Shown here: piece by piece, positions 34,456 to 44,300 of the stretch | Position numbering within the stretch: position 1 is the first letter of the stretch | Layout: every line of letters starts with the position of its first letter | NCBI GenBank assembly: GCA_049323435.1 | Contig: JBMOMX010000029.1 | Coordinates: 1-64,000, forward strand | DNA from: UBA11222 sp049323435 | Lineage (GTDB): Bacteria > Pseudomonadota > Alphaproteobacteria > UBA11222 | Direction: 5' to 3' | DNA length: 64,000 nt | Made by a program: the position numbers and the translations under genes | Notes under the pieces: generated by a model | Databases searched by the model: none | Told to the model about the DNA's origin: nothing | What the model saw: the letters and a program-made list of their open reading frames with translations, nothing else

Positions 34456-36186
34456 TCAGGCGCCCATCAACGGGTTAAGATTGATGACGCCGAGCAGCGT
34501 CACATCGCCGCCGCTGGCCAGATCGACTTGCAGCGGATTTGTTCCGAAATCAATCGCGGCGCCGGCCAACCGGCTTTCTTCAACGAACAGCACATTGCTG
34601 GTGAACGAAAAAAAGTTCAGCGGCAGATCTTCACTATCGAAAACCACGAGGGTAAGGGGCTTGTCCCCGGACCAGAATGGCTCAAGAATATTCTGAAAAT
34701 TATTTTCCGTCCGGATGACGCTGTCTGCCGAATTGATAAAATCCGTAATCATATCAAGCCGCGCCATCGCCACAGGGTCACCGCCTGCAAAAACGATATC
34801 GGACGCCCTCAAGGGCGTGCGCGCCGCCAGGGAAACGGAAAAACCGTCTTCGGTTACGCCTAGGGGCATGCCAGCGGTAAAAATGCCGGTCGTCTTGCCG
34901 TCACCCGAAGCAAGGCCGGCAGGGAATGCGCGCCCGCCACTTTCCAGATCGCCCAGAAGACGGAGCACTCCCGGACCCGAGGCGTCAGATTCCCGGCCGC
35001 CAAAAAAGATTTCAATCGCATCCCGGGATATTTCACTGAAGGTAAACTGATGCACAGTTGCATTGGCGGAAAGCAGAATCACCTTCACAGGCGCCAGTTC
35101 CAGATGCGCCGGGGACGCTGCGGGCAGGGCAGGGACGGCCTTGGCGGCATCCGGCCGTGGCGCTGCCGCCTCAACTTTCTGATGCGCTGCATCGTTGCTG
35201 ATTTCAACAACGGTCAGTTTGTCTAATACCGGCTGCTGCGCAGCCGGGGGCGCTTTATCGTCAGGCATGGCCATGGCGGCAAGCTTTTGCACGGAACCGC
35301 CGACATTATCCATTTTATCCATGACGAGAGCGCCGTCACGAACCGGTGCTGTCTTGAGCGGCGCTGACTCAGCCGTGGCGGCAATGCTTTGCGCGTCCGC
35401 TTCGGATTTTTGTTCCGATGCAGGCAGGTTTGCGCCAGCCATGGCAATGCTTTTTGCATCCGCATCGGAGGCTTCCGGCGATTGCACTGCAGATGTTCCG
35501 GCCAATCCCGTCTCGTCCGGCTCCGGCTTGTCCTGAATTGCCGATATGGCGAAAGCCACCACCGATGCCAGCGACAGATTGCCCAGCCCCAGCCCCATTC
35601 CCTGGCCGGTCTGCCCCGCTTCGGCCAGTATTCTGGCATCCGCAGGCGGCATGAAGCCGCGCAGGACCATGTTCAAGGCATCCACAAAGGCGGTTTTCAA
35701 TGTTTCGGCAAATGAGGTTCCGGAAACTGCCGCACCTGGCGCTGCGCCGGTATCGTCCAGCGCCGAAATCTCCTGACCATCCCAGCTTTTCATCTGCGCC
35801 AATGTTGTCGCCACCAGCGCGGTGAGCATGACGGCAGGATGCAGAAACAATTTCTGGCCCGAGGCCGGCGTTGGCAGCACCAATGGCTGACGGTTCACCA
35901 GCGCCTCGGCAACGCGGCGGAAATTATCGCCACGCACCACCGCGTCCGTCGCCGCACTTACGGCAACAAATTGGCCGTCAATGCGTGAGAAATGCACAAT
36001 GACATCGCCGGTGTCGGCGCGGCAGAATGCAAACCAGGGTTCCCCCTCATCGGTCTGGCCCATATCGGTATCAATGGCTATGCCCGCGCGTCCAAGTATA
36101 TCCACGACCCGGAAAAGCTCGGCCAATTCCTCATTGGACCAGTTCAGGGATTTGTGCGCCAGCCGGAATGCGTGAATCGAAGCCAT
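34456..36186 (-). CDS. Unknown 576-aa protein, low-complexity middle
   Basis: No family I can name with certainty. Residues 1-105 form a compact conserved-looking domain (SNEELAELFRVVDILGRAG, DEGEPWFAFCRADTGDVIVHFSRIDG). Residues 110-200 include hydrophobic stretches (HPAVMLTALVATTLAQ and GLGLGNLSLASVVAFAISAI), then about 150 residues of Ala/Asp/Pro-rich linker and a C-terminal part with beta-like repeats ending GGDVTLLGVINLNPLMGA. This arrangement recalls alphaproteobacterial surface or calcium-binding proteins but lacks RTX nonapeptides. It follows an XRE regulator on the same strand. Confidence 0.6.
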   Translation of the reverse strand: MASIHAFRLAHKSLNWSNEELAELFRVVDILGRAGIAIDTDMGQTDEGEPWFAFCRADTGDVIVHFSRIDGQFVAVSAATDAVVRGDNFRRVAEALVNRQPLVLPTPASGQKLFLHPAVMLTALVATTLAQMKSWDGQEISALDDTGAAPGAAVSGTSFAETLKTAFVDALNMVLRGFMPPADARILAEAGQTGQGMGLGLGNLSLASVVAFAISAIQDKPEPDETGLAGTSAVQSPEASDADAKSIAMAGANLPASEQKSEADAQSIAATAESAPLKTAPVRDGALVMDKMDNVGGSVQKLAAMAMPDDKAPPAAQQPVLDKLTVVEISNDAAHQKVEAAAPRPDAAKAVPALPAASPAHLELAPVKVILLSANATVHQFTFSEISRDAIEIFFGGRESDASGPGVLRLLGDLESGGRAFPAGLASGDGKTTGIFTAGMPLGVTEDGFSVSLAARTPLRASDIVFAGGDPVAMARLDMITDFINSADSVIRTENNFQNILEPFWSGDKPLTLVVFDSEDLPLNFFSFTSNVLFVEESRLAGAAIDFGTNPLQVDLASGGDVTLLGVINLNPLMGA

Positions 36187-36355
36187 GGAGATCTGAAAGT
36201 CCTCGCACCTTGTTCAGTGAGCCACGGTCCAAGAATATCAAGGATCAGGACATCAAGCCCGCTTCCAATCCCTTCCGTAAACCCTGCATAAACAGACTGT
36301 TACCAGAAAAGCCCGGCAGTCAACAGGAAACTGCACCCGTGCCCTATCCACCGCG

Positions 36356-36706
36356 TCAAAGACCGGCCGGTTCAGCCTTGCCAGCAGAACCGCCGCCCCC
36401 GGCAGATGCCTGAGGGGCGAACAGGAGACGATAGGTCTCCGGATCATAATATTTCATTAATTCTTTCACGAACGCGGTCACGTCCACGTCCAGCGCCTGC
36501 GCCCAGCGTTCATAGCGATCAGGCGGGATGCGGCCGCGCCCGGCTTCCAGCTGCGACACGAAGGTGTAATATTCGACCCCAACCAGCGTGGCCAATTGGC
36601 GCTGGGTCAGGTTGCGGTCTTCGCGCAGCTCCTTGAGCCACTTCCCGGCCTGCTGGCGCAGTTTGTGGACATCATGACCGGCGCTATGCTGTGGATGGGA
36701 ATACAT
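36356..36706 (-). CDS. XRE-family helix-turn-helix regulator
   Basis: A 116-aa protein with one Cro/CI-type domain: GKWLKELREDRNLTQRQLATLVGVEYYTFVSQLEAGRGRIPPDRYERWAQALDVD (about residues 22-76), then a short tail ending in a Gly/Ala-rich stretch. It is likely a DNA-binding repressor. It lies 170 nt before the 576-aa gene on the same strand, which may be its target. TCCGTCCGCC is repeated twice just upstream (36709-36734) and might be an operator. Confidence 0.85.
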   Translation of the reverse strand: MYSHPQHSAGHDVHKLRQQAGKWLKELREDRNLTQRQLATLVGVEYYTFVSQLEAGRGRIPPDRYERWAQALDVDVTAFVKELMKYYDPETYRLLFAPQASAGGGGSAGKAEPAGL

Positions 36707-36941
36707 AATCCGTCCGCCTTGTTATCCGTCCGCCCTGTTCCTGTGCCCGGCGGCACGGGATACCGTTCCACCTAGCGAGCAGCACCACGCTAGCATAATA
36801 GCCAGGCAAGTGCAAGAGTTACTGTACATGCATAGGGATGGATGGCTTACGGCATGGGGAATGAGGAAAGGGGCATGCTGCCGGAAAATGCCGGAGGCCC
36901 CGATCCAGCCCGTGGATCGGCCTGAACGGCCAGTCAGGCGT

Positions 36942-38069
36942 CTATTCGGCAGCGGCTTCGCGCACTTTGGCGACCTTGGCGGGGTTCCCTTCCCGGATGA
37001 AATCCTCGCAGGCGTCATGGGCTACGGAATCCCGCATCTGCCTGGGCGGGGTTTTCATGAAATAGGCCGAGGCAGCCTCCAGCGGGCCGGACAGTCCACG
37101 CCGCAGGCCCAGCGCCACACAGCGCACGGCATCAATCACCACGCCCGCGCTGTTCGGCGAATCCTGCACCGACATGCGCAATTCCAGCTCTATTGGCGCG
37201 CCGCCAAAGCCCACACCCTCCATGCGGATAAAGGCGACTTTGTTATCGCGCTGCCAGGGCACATAGTCGGAAGGGCCGATATGAATATTGCCGGATTCCA
37301 GCCGTTCATCCAATTGCGACTGCACAGATTCGGTTTTCGATTTCTTCTTCGACTTCAGCCGTTCCGCCGCCAGCATATTGAGAAAATCCGTATTGCCCCC
37401 GGTGTTCAACTGATAGGTCCGGTCCAGCACATAACCACGGTCACAAAACAGCCGGGTCAGGGCGCGGTGCACAATGGTCGCACCGACCTGGCTTTTAATG
37501 TCGTCCCCGACAATGGGTATGCCGGCACGGCTGAACTTTGCGGCCCATTCCGGGTCAGAGGCGATAAAAACCGGCACGCAATTGACCATGGCCACACGCG
37601 CATCCAGACAGGCCTGGGCATAGTGCCGCACAGCCTGTTCCGAACCGACCGGCAAAAAGCAGACCAGCACCTCTGCGCCGGTAAGACGCAAAGTTTCCGC
37701 AACATTCACCGCCGGCGCCTCGGCGGCGCGAAAGGCCTCGTCATCGGAATAATCGGCCATATGCGGCGCCACGCCGTCCAGTATCGGCCCCATCTGCACG
37801 GTAACGCCGGAGGCGGGCAGATTTTTCTGAAAAATCATGGTGCAGTTCGGCTTGGCGAATACAGCTTCTTCCAGCGGCCGGCCCACCTTGCGCCGGTCAA
37901 TGTCAAAGGCCGCAACAATATCCAGATCGCCGGGCCGCCAGCCGCCAATATCAGGATGCATCAAGCCGCTAACCATGGAAGGATCCTGGCCGGCATAATA
38001 AGCGATACCCTGAATCAAAGAGCTGGCGCAGTTTCCCACCCCTGCGATCGCCACCTTGATTTTTGCCAT
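36942..38069 (-). CDS. ino1: Inositol-3-phosphate synthase (actinobacterial type)
   Basis: A 375-aa myo-inositol-1-phosphate synthase of the short prokaryotic form. The NAD-binding opening is KVAIAGVGNCASSLIQGI. VNCVPVFIASDPEWAAKF, GDDIKSQVGATIVHRAL and LNTGGNTDFLNM are the family motifs, and lysines in SKKKSK and the DYVPW loop belong to the active site. It cyclises glucose-6-phosphate using NAD. The close match in pattern to actinobacterial and archaeal enzymes is unusual for an alphaproteobacterium. Single-gene unit, no inositol lipid genes nearby. Confidence 0.9.
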   Translation of the reverse strand: MAKIKVAIAGVGNCASSLIQGIAYYAGQDPSMVSGLMHPDIGGWRPGDLDIVAAFDIDRRKVGRPLEEAVFAKPNCTMIFQKNLPASGVTVQMGPILDGVAPHMADYSDDEAFRAAEAPAVNVAETLRLTGAEVLVCFLPVGSEQAVRHYAQACLDARVAMVNCVPVFIASDPEWAAKFSRAGIPIVGDDIKSQVGATIVHRALTRLFCDRGYVLDRTYQLNTGGNTDFLNMLAAERLKSKKKSKTESVQSQLDERLESGNIHIGPSDYVPWQRDNKVAFIRMEGVGFGGAPIELELRMSVQDSPNSAGVVIDAVRCVALGLRRGLSGPLEAASAYFMKTPPRQMRDSVAHDACEDFIREGNPAKVAKVREAAAE

Positions 38070-38255
38070 GCCGCGCCCACCCCTTGAATTTCCCGCTAAT
38101 CACACGCCAATCCGGGCATGTTAATTAAACTGTAACCTATCTGTTGATTCCTAAGCGATTTTTAGTTTCAGAGCAATATCCATTGAGAAAGCGGCCTTTG
38201 CCCGGTCTTGCCCCTGGCCATTGGAATGGGATTTGCGCCGGATTCTCACTTAGTT

Positions 38256-39182
38256 TTATTGAGCACCCTGTTTGCCCGAACATTGCGTCAGACCATCCGT
38301 TATCTGATCCAGCAACTGAAAATACATATCCGGTCCGGCTTCTATCGCCGCGCCCAGCGGATCAAGTACAGCGGCGCGCGCCGGACTGTTTTCAATCACA
38401 GTCCTGATTGTGTGCGGCTCGAACTGCGGCTCGGCAAATACGCACACTATCCCGGCATCAATGATCAATGTGCGCAGCGCCCGGATGCGTCCGGCGCCCG
38501 GCAGGCGCTCCGGATCGGCGCTGATTGCGGCTACGGGCTGAATGCCAAAGCGCGCTTCGAAATAGTGATAGGCGTCATGAAAGACCATATAGGGTGCGGG
38601 TGGCGCGGCGCGCAGACGTGCTGCAATCTGCTGCCCGCTGGCCTGCAAGTGTACCGTCAGGGCCTGGGCGTTGCGGGCATAGATTGCGGCATTCACCGCA
38701 TCGCGCGCCTGCAATCGCGCGGAAATTTCAGCCACCAGGGCCACCGCATTTTCAGGGTCCAGCCAGATATGCATATCCATGACCGCTGGTGTTTCCGGCG
38801 CCTGGCTCATTGTCAGATCGCCTGCCTGGCGAACCGGCAGCAAGCGCACCCCGGCGCTTTGCGACAGGGGCACAGAAACGGCCGAAGCGGAGATGCTTTC
38901 CAGCGGGCGGATTAGAAAAGTCTCAAGCTGCGGTCCAATCCAGAAAATCAGATCCGCCTTTGCCAGTGCGGATGCCTGCGAGGGGCGCATGGCCACGCTA
39001 TGTTCGGACGCCGCGCCATCCAGCAGCAGGTCCGGTTCCGCAACCCCCGCCATGACACCAGCCACCAGCGAATGCACAGGCTTTATCGAGACAATGACAT
39101 TGGGACTAGCGGCGCAGGCCGGTGCGATTCCCGCCAGGCCAGCACCAAGCAGCGCCAGCGCGGCTGTTCTCAATCGTCGCAT
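38256..39182 (-). CDS. znuA: Zinc ABC transporter substrate-binding protein (ZnuA-like)
   Basis: A 308-aa periplasmic cluster A-I metal receptor: signal peptide 1-25 (cleavage after ACA), mature start NVIVSIKPVHSLVAGVM. Putative ligands are His in GAASEHSVAMRPSQ, His in MHIWLDPENA, His in FHDAYHYFE and an acidic residue in FAEPQFEP. The His-rich loop of many ZnuA proteins is absent. GGA stands 6 nt before the ATG at 39182; 39248 would extend past the signal peptide. No znuB or znuC lies in the window. Confidence 0.87.
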   Translation of the reverse strand: MRRLRTAALALLGAGLAGIAPACAASPNVIVSIKPVHSLVAGVMAGVAEPDLLLDGAASEHSVAMRPSQASALAKADLIFWIGPQLETFLIRPLESISASAVSVPLSQSAGVRLLPVRQAGDLTMSQAPETPAVMDMHIWLDPENAVALVAEISARLQARDAVNAAIYARNAQALTVHLQASGQQIAARLRAAPPAPYMVFHDAYHYFEARFGIQPVAAISADPERLPGAGRIRALRTLIIDAGIVCVFAEPQFEPHTIRTVIENSPARAAVLDPLGAAIEAGPDMYFQLLDQITDGLTQCSGKQGAQ

Positions 39183-39347
39183 TAAAAATCCAGTTATATG
39201 TAAGACAGACCGGAACTGGTCAAGTTTTTGCCGTAATGTTATTGACATAATATATGGCGGAATAGGGGTAAAATCTTTCCGGCTCGTGTGATTCGCTCTT
39301 GCGGTTCACCTTCATTCAGGCTTTCACATATTACAGATGAGGCTGAC

Positions 39348-39866
39348 ATGCAGAAATTTAACGCACATATCCTGACTGCTTTTATACTGACACTGGCCCT
39401 TGCGGCCTGTGGCACCAACCCTAAAGAGCGCGGATTGAGCGGCGGCGCCATCGGCGCTGGCACCGGCGCGGTTGTCGGCGCGGTCACCGGACTGTCCGTA
39501 TTGCAGGGTGCCGCCATCGGCGCCGGAGTTGGCGCAGTGGTCGGTGCGGTGACCGACAATAGCCAGATCAATCTTGGCTCATTACATTCCGGTTCCGGTT
39601 CCGGTTCCGGTTCCGGGCAGGCGGCGGCACCCTATAAAACATCCTCGCAGGCGTCAAAAAGCGGGGTTACGCTGGCGGCCTCGCCTCTGGTGGAAGATGT
39701 ACAGGCTGCGCTTGGCCGGGCGGGATATGATGCCGGGCCCGCTGACGGGATCGCGGGGCCACGCACCGCCAATGCCATTACCGCCTATCAGCGGGACAAT
39801 GGCCTGCCGGCCGATGGTCAGGCCAGCGCCGCCCTGCTGCAACATCTGCTCAGCCGCAGGACTTGA
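39348..39866 (+). CDS. Lipoprotein with glycine zipper and peptidoglycan-binding domain
   Basis: A 172-aa exported lipoprotein: signal with lipobox LAAC at residues 18-21, then a glycine-zipper segment (GGAIGAGTGAVVGAVTG and GAAIGAGVGAVVGAV), a Ser/Gly linker from a hexanucleotide repeat, and a C-terminal PG_binding_1 domain (VEDVQAALGRAGYDAGPADGIAGPRTANAI). It probably anchors in the outer membrane and contacts peptidoglycan. GAGG lies 5 nt before the ATG. Divergent from znuA across a 165-nt gap. Confidence 0.85.
   Translation: MQKFNAHILTAFILTLALAACGTNPKERGLSGGAIGAGTGAVVGAVTGLSVLQGAAIGAGVGAVVGAVTDNSQINLGSLHSGSGSGSGSGQAAAPYKTSSQASKSGVTLAASPLVEDVQAALGRAGYDAGPADGIAGPRTANAITAYQRDNGLPADGQASAALLQHLLSRRT
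39587..39616 (+). repeat. (TTCCGG)5 microsatellite in the lipoprotein gene
   Basis: Five perfect TTCCGG units encoding Ser-Gly pairs. Unit length of six keeps the frame, so slippage would alter only linker length. Confidence 0.9.
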
Positions 39867-40253
39867 AGCGCCGCGCGCTTCGGTTCTGTCCGATAAGGCT
39901 GCCGGTGCCGCCCCTCTCCCTCTGGAACGGCCATTGATCCAGCCCGCAATAATGCCGGGCAGTGCGACTTCCTCAAGCGACACGCCCCGCGCCAACGCGC
40001 CCTGATGCAGATAAAACGCCTCGCCCTCTGCAATATCGACCTTCGCGCGGGTGGAGCGTTCCACTTGCGCTATGAAATCGTCAAATTCTTAACTAGCCCA
40101 AGCGGCCATTTTATTCTTATAATCACTTTCCTGATCAAATTGTAGCGCCACCAGCGCAGTACCTGCGCCTTCTTGTACTGACCGGCTAAGAAAAAAAGGC
40201 TTTTGCGAAGCATTTATAAAGTTTTACCATTTACCTGACGGCTGGAAACTCCC
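39867..40253. other. 387-bp region before the RND operon, no confident gene
   Basis: A minus-strand open frame from a GTG at 40064 runs through here and on across the lipoprotein gene; its first 48 codons read like a protein, but an in-frame stop just upstream and lack of a ribosome binding site argue for a remnant at best. A GCGCAG/CTGCGC hairpin lies at 40154-40168, and the AT-rich stretch 40190-40230 is a likely promoter zone for the efflux genes. Confidence 0.4.
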
Positions 40254-41348
40254 TTGCAATTACCTTTTTTAGACAAAGTGCCCGTCTCACCTCGCCTTCT
40301 GGCCGCTGTTCTGGGCGTCCTGGTGCTTATTGGCCTCTATTACGCCTTCGGTGGCCCGGGCGCCGGCGGTCCTGGCGGCCCAGCCGGGCCCCCACCCCCC
40401 TCCGTGCTGGTGGGGCATCCACAAACCGCCCGCCTTGTCTATGAGATCAGCGCAGTGGGCAGCCTGCGCTCCAATGAATCCGTCGTGATTCAACCGGAAA
40501 TTACCGGCCGCGTGTCGGAAATAGCCTTCAGTGAAGGCGAGCCGGTCGCCAAGGGCGCGCTGCTGATCCGGCTGGATGACAGCGTCAATCGCGCGGAGTT
40601 GCAGCAGGCCCAGGCGCAATTGGCGCTCTCCAAGGCGAATTTCGAACGCGCAAGCGATCTGTTCAAGCGCGGCAACGCATCGGCGCGCGCCCGTGACGAA
40701 GCGCTTGCGCAATTGCGCGTGGCGGAAGCAAACACTGCCCTTGCGCAGGCCCTGCTGGAAAAGACCGCTCTTACCGCCCCATTCGATGGCGTTCTTGGCC
40801 TGCGTCACGTCAGCCCTGGCGATTATGTAAAACCAGGCGACAAGGTGGTTAACCTTGAAAGCATCGATCCGGTAAAAGTGGATTTCCGCATACCCGAAAT
40901 TCATGCCGCGGTATTGAAGACCGGGCAGGAAATCACGGTAATGCTTGACGCCCTGCCGGGGAAGTCATTCAGGGGCATCGTATACGCCATCGATCCTCTG
41001 ATCGACCCGAATGGCCGGGCCGTTATCCTGCGTGCGACGGTGGTAAATCAGGAGCATGCATTGCGCCCCGGCATGTTTGCACGGGTCAATCTTGTGCTGA
41101 GTCAGCGCGATGATGCGATCATGCTGCCTGAAACCGCGGTGTTTCCCATCGGCGAAAAGCGTTTTGTCTACAAGGTTGCGGATGGCAAGGCCGTACGCGT
41201 TGAAGTGGCCACCGGCCTTCGCCGGGATGGCAGGGTTGAAATCCTCTCCGGCGTCACCCTTTCGGATGATATTGTGCTGGAAGGAAGCTTCAAGGTTCAG
41301 GACGGCCGTCCGCTGACTCCAGTCAGCGCCGCAAAACCCACGTCGTAA
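40254..41348 (+). CDS. RND efflux periplasmic adaptor (membrane fusion protein)
   Basis: A 364-aa HlyD/AcrA-type adaptor: N-terminal membrane anchor (residues 12-33), Gly/Pro-rich linker, lipoyl half-motifs (VVIQPEITGRVSEIAFSEGEPV and LTAPFDGVLGLRHVSPGDYV) flanking a helical hairpin (NRAELQQAQAQLALSKANFER), then beta-barrel and membrane-proximal domains. The start is TTG at 40254; an in-frame stop at 40236 leaves no ATG or GTG upstream. It links the inner-membrane pump encoded 12 nt downstream to an outer-membrane channel, which is not encoded here. Confidence 0.9.
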   Translation: MQLPFLDKVPVSPRLLAAVLGVLVLIGLYYAFGGPGAGGPGGPAGPPPPSVLVGHPQTARLVYEISAVGSLRSNESVVIQPEITGRVSEIAFSEGEPVAKGALLIRLDDSVNRAELQQAQAQLALSKANFERASDLFKRGNASARARDEALAQLRVAEANTALAQALLEKTALTAPFDGVLGLRHVSPGDYVKPGDKVVNLESIDPVKVDFRIPEIHAAVLKTGQEITVMLDALPGKSFRGIVYAIDPLIDPNGRAVILRATVVNQEHALRPGMFARVNLVLSQRDDAIMLPETAVFPIGEKRFVYKVADGKAVRVEVATGLRRDGRVEILSGVTLSDDIVLEGSFKVQDGRPLTPVSAAKPTS

Positions 41349-41360
41349 CGGGAGATTCTG

Positions 41361-44300
41361 ATGGGTGGAAACTCACTGCCGGAACTCTGCATCCGCCGCC
41401 CGGTGCTGGCGGTTGTCATGAGCCTGTTTCTGGTTCTTCTGGGCCTGATCAGTTTCGGCCGGCTTTCGGTGCGCGAATATCCCAATATCGATCCGCCCAT
41501 CGTGTTGGTGTCTACGAACTATACAGGCGCCAGCGCCGAGATATTGGAAAGCCAGGTCACCCGTGTGCTGGAGGAAGCCCTGGCCGGAATTGAGGGGATC
41601 GACTATATCCGCTCGGTCTCACGCCAGGAACTCAGCCAGATCGCCATCAATTTTCATCTGTCCCGTGATATCGACGCGGCTGTCAATGATGTGCGCGACC
41701 GGGTGGGCCGGGCGCGTGACAAACTGCCGCGTGAAATCGACGAGCCGCTGGTGCAAAGGATTGAGGCGGACGCGGACCCGATCATGGGCAACAGTCTTTC
41801 CAGCGACCGCCATTCACAGATGGAACTGACCGAGGCTGCGGAGCTCTATGCTAAGGACCGCCTGCAGGCCCTGCCGGGAGTGGCCGAGGTGCGGATCTTC
41901 GGCGCGCGGCGTTTTTCCATGCGCATCTGGCTCGACCCGGCGCGTCTTGCCGCCTACAATCTGACAGCGCAGGATGCCGAAAACGCCCTGCGCGCACAGA
42001 ACATCGAAATTCCCTCCGGCCGCATTGAAAGCAAGGAGATGGAATTCAGCGTCCTGTCGGAAACCGATATGCGGGAGCCGGCGGAGTTCGAAGCCGTCGT
42101 GCTGAAGCAGGCGGACGGCTATCCCGTGCGTATTCGCGATGTTGGCCGCGTGGAGCTGGCGCCGGAAGAAGAACGCAGCCTTGTCCGTTTCAATGGGCGC
42201 ACATCGGTCGGTCTTGGAATCGTCAAGCAGTCCACCGGAAATCCCCTGGAAATCTCGCGCGCAGTCCGGGCCGAGATCGAAAAGATAAATCCCACTTTGC
42301 CGGAAGGCATGCAGATACGCGTGGGATACGACACGTCCGTTTTCATCGAACGTTCCATCGAAGCCGTATACTGGACAATTTTTGAAGCGGTCATGCTGGT
42401 GGGTCTGATCGTTCTCCTGTTCCTGCGAACGCCCCGTGCGACCTTCATTCCGCTGGTGACCATTCCCGCCTCGCTGATTGCGGCGTTCGCGGTTATTGCC
42501 GCGCTCGGTTTCACCATCAACACCCTGACGCTGCTCGCCATGGTGCTGGCCGTCGGTCTGGTGGTGGACGATGCAATCGTCATGCTGGAAAATATCTTCC
42601 GGCATATCGAGGAAGGCATGCAGCCGATGCAGGCGGCTTTCCAGGGCAGCCGTGAAATAGGTTTCGCCATCATCGCCATGACCATCACGCTGGCGGCGGT
42701 TTACGCGCCGATCGGCTTTCTGACGGGGCGCAGCGGGCGGCTGTTTGTCGAGTTCGCCTGGACGCTGGCAGCAACCGTGCTGATATCCGGTTTCGTGGCG
42801 CTGACCCTGACGCCCATGCTGTGCTCACGCCTGCTGCGGCATGAGGAAAGGCACGGACGCCTTTACACCGGGATCGAGAATGCACTGGTCAGCGCCACCA
42901 GCGGTTACAAACGCCTTCTGGGCCTCATCCTTTCACGGCGCGCAATGGTTCTGGGTGTGGCCGGACTGTTCATCCTTGCCGGCGCGGCGCTGTTTTTTTC
43001 GCTCAAACGCGAGCTCACCCCGGTCGAGGACCGGAGCAGCATCGTCGGGATCTATATCGCCCCGGAAGGTGCCACCATCGATTATATGGACCGGTTTGGC
43101 AGGCTGACTGACGAGATCTACCGCACCACACCGGAAATCAAGAGTTTCTTCATGGTGATGGGCATGCCCATCATCAATAGCGGCAATACCTATCTCAATC
43201 TCACGGAATGGGATGAGCGCGACCGCAGCCAGATGGATATTGTGAAGGAATTATCCGGGCGGCTGGGCGGTTTGACCGGATTTATGGCCTTTCCCATGAA
43301 CCGGCCATCGCTTGGCCAAAGCCCCATGTCCCGCCCGCTGTGGATCGTATTGCAGTCCACGGACAGTTATGAGGAAATCGAGCGCATCACCCAGAAAGTC
43401 CTTGGCGAATTGCGCAAATATCCCGGCTTCGTCAATATCGACACCAATCTGAAGCTGAACAAGCCGGAACTGAATGTCACCGTAAACCGCGACAAGGTGC
43501 AGGACGCCGGGGTCGAGGTGGCGGCCGTCGGGCGCACCATGGAAACCATGCTGGGTGGGCGCAAGGTGACCCGTTTCAAACGCGAAGGCAAGCAATATGA
43601 CGTGATCGTGCAGATGGCGGATATCGACCGTGTCAATCCGGACGATCTGGCCAGGATTTATGTGCGCGGGCGTGACGGGGGCATGATCCAGCTTTCCAAT
43701 CTGGTGGATGTGCGCGAATCCGTGGCCCCGCGCGAGCTGGTGCGTTTCAATCAAATGCATTCCTCGGAAATCAACGCCACCTTGGCGCCGGGCTTTACCC
43801 TGGGTGAAGCCCTGGATCATCTGGAAACCGTCACAAGGGAAAATATCCCCGCTTCCTGGCAGATCGACTTCATCAGCCAGTCGCGGGAATATCATGCGGC
43901 CAGCACCGAGATCTATTTCATCTTCCTTCTGGCGGTGCTGTTCATCTATCTGGTTCTGTCCGCGCAGTTTGAAAGCTTTCTGGATCCCATCGTGATTCTG
44001 CTGACCGTTCCGCTCTCCATGACAGGGGCATTGCTGGCCTTAAAACTGACCGGGGGTACGCTGAATATCTACAGCCAGATCGGCCTGGTGACGCTGGTAG
44101 GGCTGATTACCAAGCATGGCATTCTGATTGTCGATTTTTCCAACAAGCTGCGCGCGGAAGGAAAATCCATTCAGGAGGCGGTAATCGAAGCCGCAGCGCT
44201 CCGGCTGCGCCCCATATTGATGACATCAGGCGCCATGATCATGGGGGCGGTGCCGCTATGCCTGGCCAGCGGCGCGGGGGCGGAAAGCCGCCAGGCAATC

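Noticed and set aside
36709..36734. Two TCCGTCCGCC copies as a mobile-element footprint
   Set aside because: Too short and too close; at most an operator for the XRE regulator.
39236..39254. Zur-type operator between znuA and the lipoprotein gene (TAATGT..ACATAA)
   Set aside because: Only short half-sites match and their spacing is shorter than in known Zur boxes; left as chance.
39654..40064. Minus-strand open frame beginning before the RND operon
   Set aside because: GTG start without ribosome binding site, stop codon directly upstream, and most of it is antisense to the lipoprotein gene. A degraded gene fragment in 39870-40080 cannot be excluded.
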